Part shown: positions 1 to 10,427 of the stretch, piece by piece
How positions within the stretch are numbered: the stretch's first letter is position 1
Layout of the letters: each line of letters opens with the position of its first letter
Origin: Cornus controversa
Lineage: Eukaryota; Streptophyta; Magnoliopsida; Cornales; Cornaceae
Direction of reading: 5' to 3'
Length of the DNA stretch: 64,000 bases
Assembly (NCBI GenBank): GCA_026545225.1
Contig: CM048845.1
Location: 77,337,033 to 77,401,032 of the forward strand
Made by a program: the position numbers and the translations under genes
Notes under the pieces: generated by a model
The model's input: the letters and a program-made list of their open reading frames with translations, nothing else
What the model was told of the DNA's origin: nothing
The model's database searches: none

Positions 1-144
1 AGTCCTTGGCTGGGTACGATTTTTTATTATTAGCTTATTTATAATTATTAAGACTTATTACTTTCCTCATTCTAATCAAAGTAAAATAAAAATAAAGTTT
101 TGATCCATAATTAAGTAATTAATGTGAAAATCTTGGTTGTGTAG

Positions 145-1214
145 GGTGACCAGGCCTCAATAGTTGGTGGTGCCATAGAATATGTGAAGGAGCTTGAGCA
201 CCTCCAACAGACACTTGAAGCTCAAAAACTTATACTACTACAAGGAGAAAAGGCCTCCATTACTACCACCACTGAGTTCGTACCACCCTCTTTTGCACAA
301 TTTTTTGCACACCCTCAGTATACTTGGTCTCAGAATCCTAACAAGTACACATCAAAGTCTAATGCGGCAGTGGCAAACATTGAGGTCACTCTGATTGAAA
401 CCCATGCAAATCTTCGAATTCTCTCTAGAAGAAGCCCTAGACAGCTCTCAAAGATGGTTGTTGGTTTTCAGACATTTCACCTCACCATACTTCACCTCAA
501 TGTCACCACTTTGGACCCATTAGTCCTCTACTCAATCAGTGCCAAGGTATGTAACTATGCAGTACTTATTTATTAATTGGCTTCATATATATATATATAT
601 ATATATATATAGGCAATTCATTCAAAATTTACACAGATGATTTCATAATGCAACAACCTAATAAGATTTATGGTCATCCCAAAGGGGCAGAATCGTCGGT
701 CAAGGACCAAGCCTGAGAAAATGAAGTCTTGGCTTCGATTCTCCCCCTCAACACCAGACTCATGAGTTTTTAATTTCTTGAATTAAAATATAATTAGCGC
801 ATGTCAATGCGATGTCACTGTGTGTATACGAAGGAGATTAGTCTCATCCGAAGGTTAAAAAAACCTATCTAGTCAACAAAAAATAATATTTATCATGAAT
901 GAAAGAAAATCATGGTGGGGGTGTTTTGGACATACTGTATTAGGTATGGTCTTCGATCAATTATTATCACTACTACTAGGGAATGATGAGAAGAAATGGG
1001 GGTGTTTGTTTCCAATATTTGTGTTGTTTCTAAGTTTAGTACTTAAAACTGTGACTTCACTTGTAATTTTTGGAAATATTCTGAATTTTGGGCTAATATT
1101 TGAAAGTTCTTGTTTTAGGTCGAAGAAGGATGCCAACTCACTTCTGCAGATGACATTGCAGGTGCTGTTCACCAAATGCTTAGAATAATTGAGGAGGAAG
1201 CTACATTATGTTGA
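145..1214 (+). CDS. bHLH transcription factor, subgroup Ia (bHLH94/96-like), 3' exons
   Basis: Two exons are visible, 145-546 and 1119-1214, joined in phase 0 by GTATGT at 547 and TTTTAG at 1113-1118; stop TGA at 1212-1214. The first starts after a TAG acceptor with GDQASIVGGAIEYVKELEHL, the loop and second helix of subgroup Ia bHLH proteins (FAMA/MUTE/SPCH relatives). It continues with an FFAHPQYTW stretch and a C-terminal ACT-like region (ANIEVTLIETHANLRILS, LTILHLNVTTLDPLVLYSIS), then VEEGCQLTSADDIAGAVHQM in the last exon. This layout matches bHLH94/96/99 rather than MUTE or FAMA. Known family role: nuclear DNA-binding dimeric transcription factors. The basic region and first helix lie upstream of the window, so the gene is partial only because of the window edge. 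No frameshift or stop is seen in the exons; 165 residues are present here. Confidence 0.9.
585..611. repeat. (AT)n microsatellite in bHLH intron
   Basis: Uninterrupted AT dinucleotide tract in the last intron of the bHLH gene. A shorter AT/CATA tract lies just after the stop codon at 1230-1262. Confidence 0.95.
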
Positions 1215-1615
1215 TGATCAATTCTAGCTATATATATATATATATACACATATATATATATAGCTAGCTAGCTGCATGCCCTAGATACCCTTGGATTGGA
1301 GTTGCAGCAAAGAATCACCAAAATTCAACCCTCTCTCCTCTTTTCTTGTTTTATGTGCAAGAGTTTCTCTTGTTCTTGTATGTATTAGTTTCTCTTTTAA
1401 CAGTTTTAGAGTCCGTGGCTTTCTTTGGTACAATCAATTAGGGTTTTCAGCTAGTGAACTAGGATTCCATATGCATGTAGTACATGAGCCTTTGGGGGCT
1501 GTTTGGTAGAGTTGAGTAGAGAGGTCTTTGTGAACTTCTGTGAATAATTGTTGCAGCCATGCTATAAATTGTTTAATAAATGTGCAAGTTGTGCAACCAA
1601 TCATCAACAAAGATT

Positions 1616-1618
<3 letters not shown>

Positions 1619-1646
<28 letters not shown>
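1619..1646. repeat. (AT)n microsatellite
   Basis: Perfect AT tract about 400 bases past the bHLH stop codon. The surrounding 1215-3530 stretch has no credible coding region; short open frames here lack homology or splice structure. It holds other simple tracts, (TA)n at 2884-2905 and (GA)n at 3178-3202. Confidence 0.95.
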
Positions 1647-1650
<4 letters not shown>

Positions 1651-1859
1651 CAAGGATGTAACATTTCAAAGCTTGCCCATCCGATTATAGTATCTAAATT
1701 AAGAATAAACTTTTCACCAAATATTGTAGTCTGCAATGTAGAATAGCTAGGTGCGCGCACTAAGAGCTTAGTAGCATTCTGATAATGTGAGAGACGATTG
1801 TTATATTATTAGTCTCCTAACTCTAAGTGGAGTACTAAAAAAGGCATAATAATCTTCAT

Positions 1860-3530
1860 TAATCACTGTTTTGTGGACTTCATTAACATGTAGAGTCCGA
1901 ATCCTCTCTTGTAACGATCTGTTTTAGGCTTTTAGCGGTGCTGTAATTTGTCAACACATCAATTATGTTTTCCAACACATTTAATTCTATTTTTCAATAA
2001 ATTTTATCTGACATGTAATGCAACCAACATGCGCTTATAAGCTGTAACGACCTCAAAATCAGGTCACAAGACAAGACATGAGTCAGATGACACACCCCAT
2101 CTAACCCATCTAATATAATCCTACAATTTTTAAAAATAATATATATATAGGAAATGGAGTGCTATGATGAAGTGCACTTTATTGTAACTACTATGAACTC
2201 TATTTTGATCATCTACAAATATTGTTACGAGACATGTATTAACTGTTTGAAAGAGTATAAAGTTAAAATTTCATATGAAAATTCATTTATAGAACTTTTA
2301 AAATGAGACCATTTTAGTATAAATAATTAATGTGACCACTAAACTTATGTACTACTTTTTCCTGTTTAAAAAGTGTTGATTTAAAAAAGAGCTCATAATG
2401 ATGAGGGCTTTACTCAAAATAATATTTTTGCTCTTATTTCATGATTATTGATTAGGAGTACGTACTCCTATATATTATTGGGCTTATACATTATGTTACC
2501 AAGATACATCTACCTTATCCACAGTCCAGAACTTGAGGACTTCACTCATTTTATCTCATCTCTTAAATAAGTGTAGCCATTTGTTACTAAAGCAACAAAC
2601 AAAAATTAGTGAATTAGTGAGAACTCCTAAGTAATGGCCTGGTTATGGAATAGTATGGAGCCTTCTATTTCCTCCAATGTTCTATTGATGGATACTGCAA
2701 AATAAATCTGGTTGGCTGTTGAGGAGATGTACTCTCAAGACTTTTTTCTTTCCCGTGTGTATGATCTCTTTGAGTCCTTGTTTTGTATTAGTGTATTTTA
2801 GTATTAATTAAATAAACAAGGAGATAAGTCGTTGAGTCTAAGCATCTCTCTGTATATGTGTGTACATACTTTTGTTAAAATATTATATATATATATATAT
2901 ATATAATGGAGGAGGGTAAGGTTGTGATATACATGAATTCGCCGACAGAGTAGTGCCGTGGGTTTAAGGGAAGGCTACATGGAATTTTGGTAGTATTTAG
3001 AGAAAAGCTGCGAAGTATTTTGTGGAATCGATGCATTTTCCATTTGCGTTGATTCCCAGCCTCCATTTTTGTTTCTTTGTGTGGGATTAATCTGTACCCT
3101 CATTAAGGTTTATGTCATTTTGTGGAACCAGACTGAGACGTTGGAGGACCCCTAGATAGAGAAAGAGAGAGAGTGTGCGTGAGAGAGAGAGAGAGAGAGA
3201 GATGTGATGTGTTGCCAAGCTCAACTCTCAAAAACTAGCAAAAAAACATGCATTCTCATGAGACATCCCAGTTTCTCAGTTAGGATTATTAGCCCTGACA
3301 TGTGGCTACACATTCATGCATGACCAATTTTATTATATATATATAGATATATATATACCTTTCCAAAAAAATTATGATATTTTTGTAATCTAACACTTAA
3401 AAAGAAGGAGCTCTTGGATCTCTAGTGAAAACAAAGTGAGTCATTGTTTCCACACAGTTCAAAAAAATGGGTAATCATGCTTGTTTTGGTTGCATTCCAA
3501 TGACTTCTCTCCACTTCTCAAGAAAATTTG
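1860..3530. other. Intergenic AT-rich DNA, no gene seen
   Basis: No coding exon, RNA gene or complete transposon is recognisable. A short palindromic motif at 2044-2063 (TGTAACGACCTCAAAATCAG) resembles the ends of common plant repeats that start TGTAACGACC, but no partner end was found. Confidence 0.6.
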
Positions 3531-3537
3531 ATTAGTT

Positions 3538-3650
3538 TGAATGTCACTATTATCAACTTACTTGCATGTGTGTTAGTCTGTTGAATAGTTATTTTGATGG
3601 AAAATATACTTGTCTTTCTCCAATCTCATATTTACTGCCATTCCACCAAA
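3538..3650. repeat. Dispersed direct repeat, copy 1 (partner at 7788-7880)
   Basis: A stretch of about 110 bases beginning GAATGTCACTATTATCAACT and containing ACTTACTTGCATGTGTGTTA, then a CTTTCTCCAAT run and GCCATTCC, recurs with substitutions and small indels at 7788-7880 in the same orientation. It has no coding signal. The two copies flank the hAT-like element at 6065-6678, so they may mark an old local duplication or two remnants of one repeat family. Confidence 0.65.
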
Positions 3651-3837
3651 CAAATTAATATATACATATATACAAGAAAAAATACAAAGGCATCATATCT
3701 ACAAATATTATGAGGAAATGGAAGTTATGAAAGTTTAAGAAGTCCCACTAAAAAACTTTGAATCCACAAAGTATAAGAAAAGATAACTCTAAAATATTGT
3801 GTTTTTTAGAGTATATGTATTTATAATAAAGACATTA

Positions 3838-4192
3838 ATAAAGTGCAAAAAACACTCCGCTATACACAAAATGTGCAAAAAACACTCTTCTAATATATAC
3901 GTGCATATAACTCCCCTATAATTTGGAAATTATGTACAATTAGCCTCTTTACTTAGGTTACGGTTTAAAATTAATCGCTAGAGCTTTAAAACTTTTCTGA
4001 AAACTTGAAACTATCATTTACTTTTATTTTTTATTATCCTATAAAGGCATTTTAATCATTTACTAATTATGGTTCCAAAAAATTGTCAATTTTTTCTTAT
4101 TTGAACAATTCTGAAAATGCAGGATTGTCAATTGAACACCATGGGGTATTTTTACATTATGTATATAGTGGGGGTGTTTTTTTGCACTTTAT
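3838..4192. mobile_element. MITE with inverted terminal repeats
   Basis: The left end ATAAAGTGCAAAAAACACTC is mirrored at the right end (GTGTTTTTTTGCACTTTAT, ending 4192). The inner arm (TATACACAAAATGTGC) is also partly mirrored. The body is non-coding. No convincing target-site duplication was found, so the superfamily is unknown; similar 'few-bases-plus-GCAAAA' ends occur in long-TIR plant MITEs. Confidence 0.65.
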
Positions 4193-4867
4193 CCTAAAAA
4201 AAACAATGAAACGTAATCACTAAAAACTACTTAAATATAAAAAATAAGAAGAATTTGAATCCGCTTAGACCTTTAACAAAAAGTCCAAAATATAAATAGT
4301 GTTCCTGAAAAATAGCATGTCACCGGTAAATATTGATTGTTGGCCCTTTTTCAATCAAGAGTGAATCTTTTCAGGTCAAAGTGGACTTGTCAAAATTGCG
4401 TCAAGAAATGTGTCAGTATCCATAATATTTGGACTTTTGGTTGTTCAAAGAGGTTATATGACTTTAAAGTACAAATATTAATTAATTTCTAGATTCAAAG
4501 GATACAAGTAGCTTAGTTTGAAATTCCTAACTATTAGTACGTTAGTTTTAGATTCTACTACTAGTTTCAATTCAAACATGTAGGGTTTTAGCATTTTTAG
4601 GTTTGAACTCTCAACTTCCCTTCTAAGAAGGAGAGAGATCATACCAATCAAGTTAGTGATTCAGTCGAATTCTAGTCTCAATGCGTGTACAAAAAAGAGA
4701 AAGAAAAAAGGTGAACTTACAAAAATGTCCAACACAAGTTATGTGCATAACATATATAGTTGTTGACTGTTTGAATTGGAATTTCTGGTGGTAACCTTTG
4801 GACAAACTGATTTTATTTTTTACCCAAGAAAAAGAGAAGTCAAATTCTCCAAAAGCTCACCTGTACA

Positions 4868-5216
4868 ATATTAGTATGGTTGCTTTCTTGTGTTGGCAGA
4901 TTTGGAAAGCCAGAAATGCCTGACTTTTTAAAATAAAAGGTGGTATGTTGTTGAAATAGTAAGAATTAATTCATGCATAATCTCAATGTTTGAAATATTT
5001 AGCTATTGCTTATAAGCCTCTTAATTACATCCAAAGATTTAACTGGTTGAAATGTTGAATTGTAGGTGTGCATACGCCTACTGCTAGACTGTGCCTCCAG
5101 TTGGAGTGTTCAAGGTTAACACTGATGCATTCTTTTCTAAAGATTCATTGGAAGCTGGTGAACCAGTAGTTTTGCGAGACCCTTCTGATAAGGTAGTGTG
5201 GACGGAGCTTCCATGA
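4868..5216 (+). pseudogene. Relic of LINE-type RNase H-like C-terminal region
   Basis: Two short conserved blocks survive. At 4870-4933 the reading frame gives CWQIWKARNA, a stop, then LFK, the block that precedes the RNase H domain in plant non-LTR retrotransposons and RVT_3 proteins. At 5094-5216 it gives PPVGVFKVNTDAFFSKDS, AGEPVVLRD and a stop, which is the beta-1 strand with the first catalytic Asp (NTDAF). About 150 bases between the blocks are non-coding, and the rest of the domain is missing. A dead fragment, not a gene. Confidence 0.75.
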
Positions 5217-5219
5217 GTC

Positions 5220-5954
5220 TAGGACGCAGCTGCCTTAGTACACCTTTAAATCCTTTTTAATTAGTCTGTGATTTGATACAAGAAACCAAAATATATAGTT
5301 ATATGTTTATCAACTTCTAAATTAAGATTATATGTAATATTTTACTCGTATTTAACATGAAATGGAACTTTTGGAATTGTTAAATGGGTTTTAATCTAAG
5401 TTACACAATTTTTTTAGAGAGTTGTCGCTCTCAAGCTAAGCGTTTGAATTGGTGCTACGGGAGTAATTCATTTTTCAATTTGTGAATTTAATTTTGTCAA
5501 CCAACTCAATTTGCGAGTTATCCTCGTTTCAAGTAAATCATTTTTTGTTTATGCTATTTACTTAATAAATGTTATAGTTATAAGAGATATTCAAATCAAT
5601 GCTTAAATTAATGAACACAATAGTTTGAAAGTATTAAGTGTGTATAAATATGTATACATATATATTTGTAAACACAGTGTGTGTATATACACACTAGCGT
5701 ATTGTGTGTGCCTACGACACTATAAAAAAAATTGTTAAACTGAATCATTTTTGGGGTGTGAGGGTAGGTGGATATGTATTTGAATTTGGTTATGAATGCA
5801 GTGAGTGAATTCTGACCTTTAGATTGACGATAGGGAGTTATTTTAGATCGTAGATAGGCATAGATATTTTGAACAGTAAAATTAATTTTTTAAGCATTTT
5901 TGACCGTTAAATTATGATTTTTTTAGATGAAGATTCAAACACAATGTTTAAATG

Positions 5955-5995
<41 letters not shown>

Positions 5996-6056
5996 CTTGC
6001 TAGCTTTATTTTATTTCGATAAGATGCTTACAAATTTAGAATTTATTAAAGTAACT
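5220..6056. other. Intergenic AT-rich DNA with (AT)n tract
   Basis: No coding signal. Contains TGTGTGTATATAC-type simple sequence near 5640-5700 and an uninterrupted (AT)n tract at 5957-5992. Confidence 0.7.
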
Positions 6057-6064
6057 CCTTCATG

Positions 6065-6678
6065 TAGGGGTGACCACGGATCAGATCAAATCAGATTAAG
6101 ATTAATCCTAATCTGATCCGTGATTTACGAATTAGTGAATATGCAATCTGATTCGATTCGTGAGAAATATTCAATCCAATCTAATTCGATCTGTGAAATA
6201 ACAGATTGAATCGGATCAGATTGATAGATTGAACTTAATTTAAATAACTCAATATAATTATTTTTTAACTAGGGCCTAATAACAAATTTTTAGCCTAAAA
6301 AATATAAGATATTATAATATAATTACTAAAAGTTATAAGATATTATTATATATATATTATAAATATTATAAATTCTAATGGATTGTTACCGATCGGATTT
6401 ACGGATTGGGTCGGATTTCTAACCCCCCAATCCGTAATCCAATTTGTGGCTTACAGATTCTTATTTTCTAAATCCGCAACCGATAGATATTGGGTGAGCC
6501 GGGTATACCATGTCATTTGTATACCAAGCCAATTAAAATGTATCATTCAAGTTGGTTGAGAGTAGTTGTTATATGTAAGTGGGACCCATTCATTGAACAT
6601 TTCATTGAATAATACATTTTAATTGGCTTGGTATACAAATGACATGGTATACCCGGCTCACCCAATATCTACTCCCTA
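6065..6678. mobile_element. Non-autonomous hAT-like element, interrupted by a nested MITE
   Basis: The left end TAGGGGTGACCACGGATCAG and right end (inverted, TAGGGAGTATCGG..GCGGAT) fit the TAGGG-type termini of plant hAT elements. The interior is rich in repeated GATCGGATT/AATCCGATC motifs typical of such elements and encodes nothing. Eight-base flanks CCTTCATG (6057-6064) and CTCTCATG (6679-6686) match at 6 of 8 positions, as expected of an old 8-bp duplication. The right end becomes apparent only when the nested MITE at 6486-6669 is removed. Confidence 0.65.
6486..6669. mobile_element. Young MITE with ~65-bp inverted repeats and TA target site
   Basis: Arms starting GATATTGGGTGAGCCGGGTA (left) and ending with its reverse complement (right) pair over about 65 bases with one mismatch. 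Flanking TA dinucleotides at 6484-6485 and 6670-6671 are consistent with a TA duplication (Tc1/mariner or PIF-type insertion). A central spacer of about 50 bases is non-coding. Inserted inside the older hAT-like element. Confidence 0.85.
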
Positions 6679-6689
6679 CTCTCATGTAT

Positions 6690-7650
6690 AAAAATTTAAA
6701 TAACACTATCTTTTTAAGAATTTAAAAATAAAAAATATATAAATTTTTGTTTTTAACTTTATTAACATTATGTATCTTCTAATGTTAAAAGAAATAATGA
6801 TTACTCACAACTTAAATACATTAATTCCCTCATGCTTATGAGATTAAAATTTTATTATTTGGTCAAGTAATTGCCTTTAACATATGTACAAATATTGGAA
6901 GTGTTTTATGCACGCACATGTTATATCAATCTATATATATATAGTATACAAGTGTGGAAGCGCTCCCTCTGTGATCAAATTAATTGCATTTTGTCAAATT
7001 TTTTCTGCGTCCTGTCTTGCGCTTGCTTCGTTCGGTGACTTAGGTTTTTAAGAACTCATTTTTGAAATTTTTTTCTTTCTTTGAAAAAAGAAACAAGAAG
7101 AGAAAACTTATGGAATTATGTAAAAATATATTCCAAATTTTGCGTCAAATTTTTAGCTAAAATAATTCAAAGCTACTGAAAATATTTTCTTAAATATGGA
7201 ATCTCCTCAAAAAATATAGTGGGGACAACAATAAAAATAATAAATAAATAATCCTTATTGGGCTGAACTGGTTACTTGAAATACAACATGGGCCACACAA
7301 AGTGGTACAAAAATCAAAAAGTGGGTGTGTCTGAACCAGGTTATCCAGCAGGCGCTCTGGGTAGGGGCCCATTTATCTATAATAACCAATTGGCTGTGGG
7401 CCCTTCCGTTTAACCCCAAATCTCCAATTTTTTGAGTTATATTAGGCTACGCAGCCCATGGTGGGCTGGTTTTAAGCGCACCAACATTGTCTTCACGGAA
7501 GTGAGAGATAGGCCACCACTCCCATGCAGGGGCCAGTCACAACACAACCAAACCACCTTAATGCCCCGCTCGGTCATAAGCCCACCCTACTGGACTCGAT
7601 AATCATGAATATCTGTGTAATCTATTATTATCATTATTATAATAATATTT
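6690..7650. other. Intergenic, with GC-richer patch at 7260-7600
   Basis: Nothing coding is recognised. The patch holds several GGGCCCA/AGCCCA motifs (for example near 7365, 7396, 7456), similar to TCP/site II motifs in plant housekeeping promoters, but no gene follows on either strand, so a regulatory role is unsupported. Confidence 0.5.
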
Positions 7651-7652
7651 TG

Positions 7653-7790
7653 GATAAATTACACTCACGTCTCTTGCAAATAAGTTAAATAACAGAGACT
7701 TTATCTGTATTTTAAAAAATAGCACTAATCTTTCTTGTCTGCATATTTTTGTAACACATACCTCTCTTATCAGCTTTTGAATGTTAGTAT
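7653..7790. repeat. Single end of a long-TIR MITE family
   Basis: GGATAAATTACACTCACGTC followed by further AT-rich sequence resembles the terminal motif (TAAATTACACTNACCTC) seen at 23239, 44555 and elsewhere in this window. The opposite end was not found, so this is probably a truncated copy. Confidence 0.4.
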
Positions 7791-8094
7791 TATGAACTTA
7801 CTTGCATGTGTTTTAGTCCATTAATAAATATCCGATGAAAATGTTGGAAAATCACTTTGTCTCTCTCCAATGTCATGTTTCTTGCCATTCCCTAGATATA
7901 TTAGTAGGTTAATTTTAGATTGAGAAAAGCTATAATGAGTTTCAACTCATTATAGCACTCACGAGTACTTTTTTTTTTTTAGGGTTAATTGTGTATAGCT
8001 TGTGAGAGAAAAACTCGTAGACACCACATTTGTCTTCTCCCTATTATGATTTTTTTTTTGCCATCGGAATTTCATAAAGTCCATCAATAGGTAC

Positions 8095-8510
8095 AATCAA
8101 AGAGTTTCAAAGACTTCTCATCCACCCTAAAGGTGAAATTTTATCATTACAATTCATCCCAAATCGATTCAACCATTTGATTGTAGAATCAATCCAAATT
8201 GGGGCTTGATTAGGGTTTTCAATCTTCTAATTTCAATTTCATTGACATTAAAAAGTTTCAAATACTTCAAACCCACCCCAAAGTTGGAGGTGCATCACTT
8301 CCTAACATTTCAAATTGTTCCCACCGTTGTTCGTGGAACTGATTTTGAATCGAATCTAAATTAGGATTTTCGATGCCCTAATTTTTGTTACGACTAATAT
8401 TGGAGGTTCAAAATCCCTTATCAAGCCAATCAAGTGCTTCAAAATATCATTTTGGATTATAATCCATCCAATTTCGTCATTCAATTTCCAATCGACCCAC
8501 TTAATTGAGC
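8095..8510. repeat. Degenerate ~150-bp tandem repeat
   Basis: AGTTTCAAAGACTTCTCATC.. at about 8100, AAGTTTCAAATACTTCAAAC.. at about 8250 and a weaker copy from about 8400 share the order TTTCAAA, CCACCC, AATC, TTAGG(G)TTTTC. Two to three diverged units, no coding capacity. Confidence 0.4.
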
Positions 8511-9227
8511 TAATTATGAGAAATTGTGAAATTAGTGTTCTCGGGTGTACACTGCCTATTCCCGAATTCTCGAATCCCTTATTCCCATTTATGGTGAAAT
8601 TTAGTTTATTTTATCTAGAAACTCTCAAATGCCCTTTTTGATAAGACTACTTTCACCATTGGATCGCATAGATTCCAAAAGAAGGGTGAAAGAACCACTT
8701 GTCAATTACTTAGTAACCATTTCCTCTTTGAAAAATGGAAAACCCACTTGTGTAGTCATTTCTCACCACCTGAGCATGGATTCATAATGACTTAGTTGGT
8801 CTCATAGAAGATTTTATGAGAGTGAAACGCTTAGGAGTAGTAAGTAGGGGTGTAACTTGGGCGAGCCAACCCGAACCCAACTCAAGCCCAGGATTGATTT
8901 TTCACGGGCTTGAGTAATCATTTTTTACAATTAGGATTAGGCCTCGGTTGAAAAGTCTCAAATATAACTTAATTAGAGTTGTGCTTGATTTGAGGTGCCA
9001 GCAATTTAAGTCCAACCTAAATCCGAATTCTAATTTTATTTTAAAATATTATATATATATTTCAAATTATGGTTGGGTTGGTCTGGTCAGTGGTCTATTT
9101 ATTATGTCATAGAAAATACTGACCAATATCTTCAACTATTTTAGTTGTGAAAAAGTTATTAATATTTATAATAATTATGCCTAGTGTTAGATTTTGTACA
9201 TTCCAAACATATAAAAAAAATAAAAGG

Positions 9228-9420
9228 GTAAATATCATTGACACCCCCTGAGGTTTGGACTTATGACACACAGAAACATAGTTTTCTTACAATTATCATA
9301 CACACCTCGAGTGAAATTTTTGTCGAGTGAAATTTTTGTCCCTAACATCGTTAATTTAAATGTGAAATGTCTAATATACCCTTTATTTTTTAACAAGTGC
9401 TATCAGTTTCTCTTTCCTCT
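9228..9420. repeat. Unpaired TIR-like segment
   Basis: GGGTAAATATCATTGACACC then CCCTGAGGTTTGG is a classic end of long-TIR (Mutator-like) plant MITEs. It contains a 16-base direct duplication (GAGTGAAATTTTTGTC at 9310-9341). No matching inverted end was found downstream. Confidence 0.45.
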
Positions 9421-9565
9421 CTCTTGAATTTCTCTCGGAGCCCTCTCTCCCCTTTCTCTCTCCTCTTGTTTTCTCTCTCTTTAGGGATTAGAGCCCAAAC
9501 GCACGCGCACACGCACACACACACAAATATATAGTTTTAATTAATGTAACTAACTAATTAAAACA

Positions 9566-9592
9566 ATATATATATATATATATATATATATG
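9566..9592. repeat. (AT)n microsatellite
   Basis: Uninterrupted AT dinucleotide tract, 30 bases after an (AC)n-like stretch at 9505-9526. Confidence 0.9.
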
Positions 9593-10427
9593 ATTTTAAA
9601 GAGCATTGAATTGAATACATAAACTAACATTAAGAATCCATGTGATAACATCTAAGCGATCACATTTAATCCGGTTACGAATCATGTAGTCTTGTAAAGA
9701 GTGAATGTGGCTTTTGAATCTGCAACTGATCTATCTCTGGAACAACATTTGTAGATATTCATTATCATCATCATACATATTTAAGTTGATGGAAATGTCT
9801 TCATCACCAAAGTAAGTTCTAGTTTCTTGATAGAGAAGGCTATAGAGAGAAAGGGTAGAGTGAGAAGAGTCATCCATTGGGTTATGTTTTGTCTCTCCCT
9901 CTCTTTATCTTTCTCTCTCTCTAAATCTAAACATAACATGTAGGATGTATATCAACTGTTAAAACGCCATGCTTTAGATATAAAGAATAATGCCGCGTGT
10001 CATGACTTAAATTGGGTGCTTTAATGGTGGAGAGATGTTGGTGGTGTTTGGTGGTTCAGCAGTGGTCGTGCGTGACTTGGGTTGTTGAAGATAGGTCAAC
10101 GCTGGTGACGGTGGTAGCCATGGATGGTTGTTTTGAGCTTCTGCAGAGAAGACCCAAATGGTGGTGTTTCGGGAAGTTGGTGGAATGTTATGTTATGGTG
10201 GTTGAAGATGGAGACTCAGCTAGACGGTGAAGATGATGGTAATGGGTAGTTTGGATGCTTAATTGTCAAGCTTTGGCTATGCAGTTTAAAGGCCAACCGG
10301 CAATGGCCTTGGTCGATGGTGTATGCTGTCAAAGTTTCTATGGTGGGGCTTTCGATAGAAATGGGTCTCTCTTTTCATTATTTTTGTTGAAAATTATTCT
10401 TTTATGCTCTCACCCGACAACTTCTTA

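Noticed and set aside
1434-1760. 108-codon minus-strand frame near the bHLH gene
   Set aside because: Includes a run of Ile-Tyr from the (AT)n microsatellite and no domain.
7260-7600. A housekeeping-type promoter
   Set aside because: GGGCCCA/AGCCCA motifs are present but no gene follows on either strand within several kilobases.
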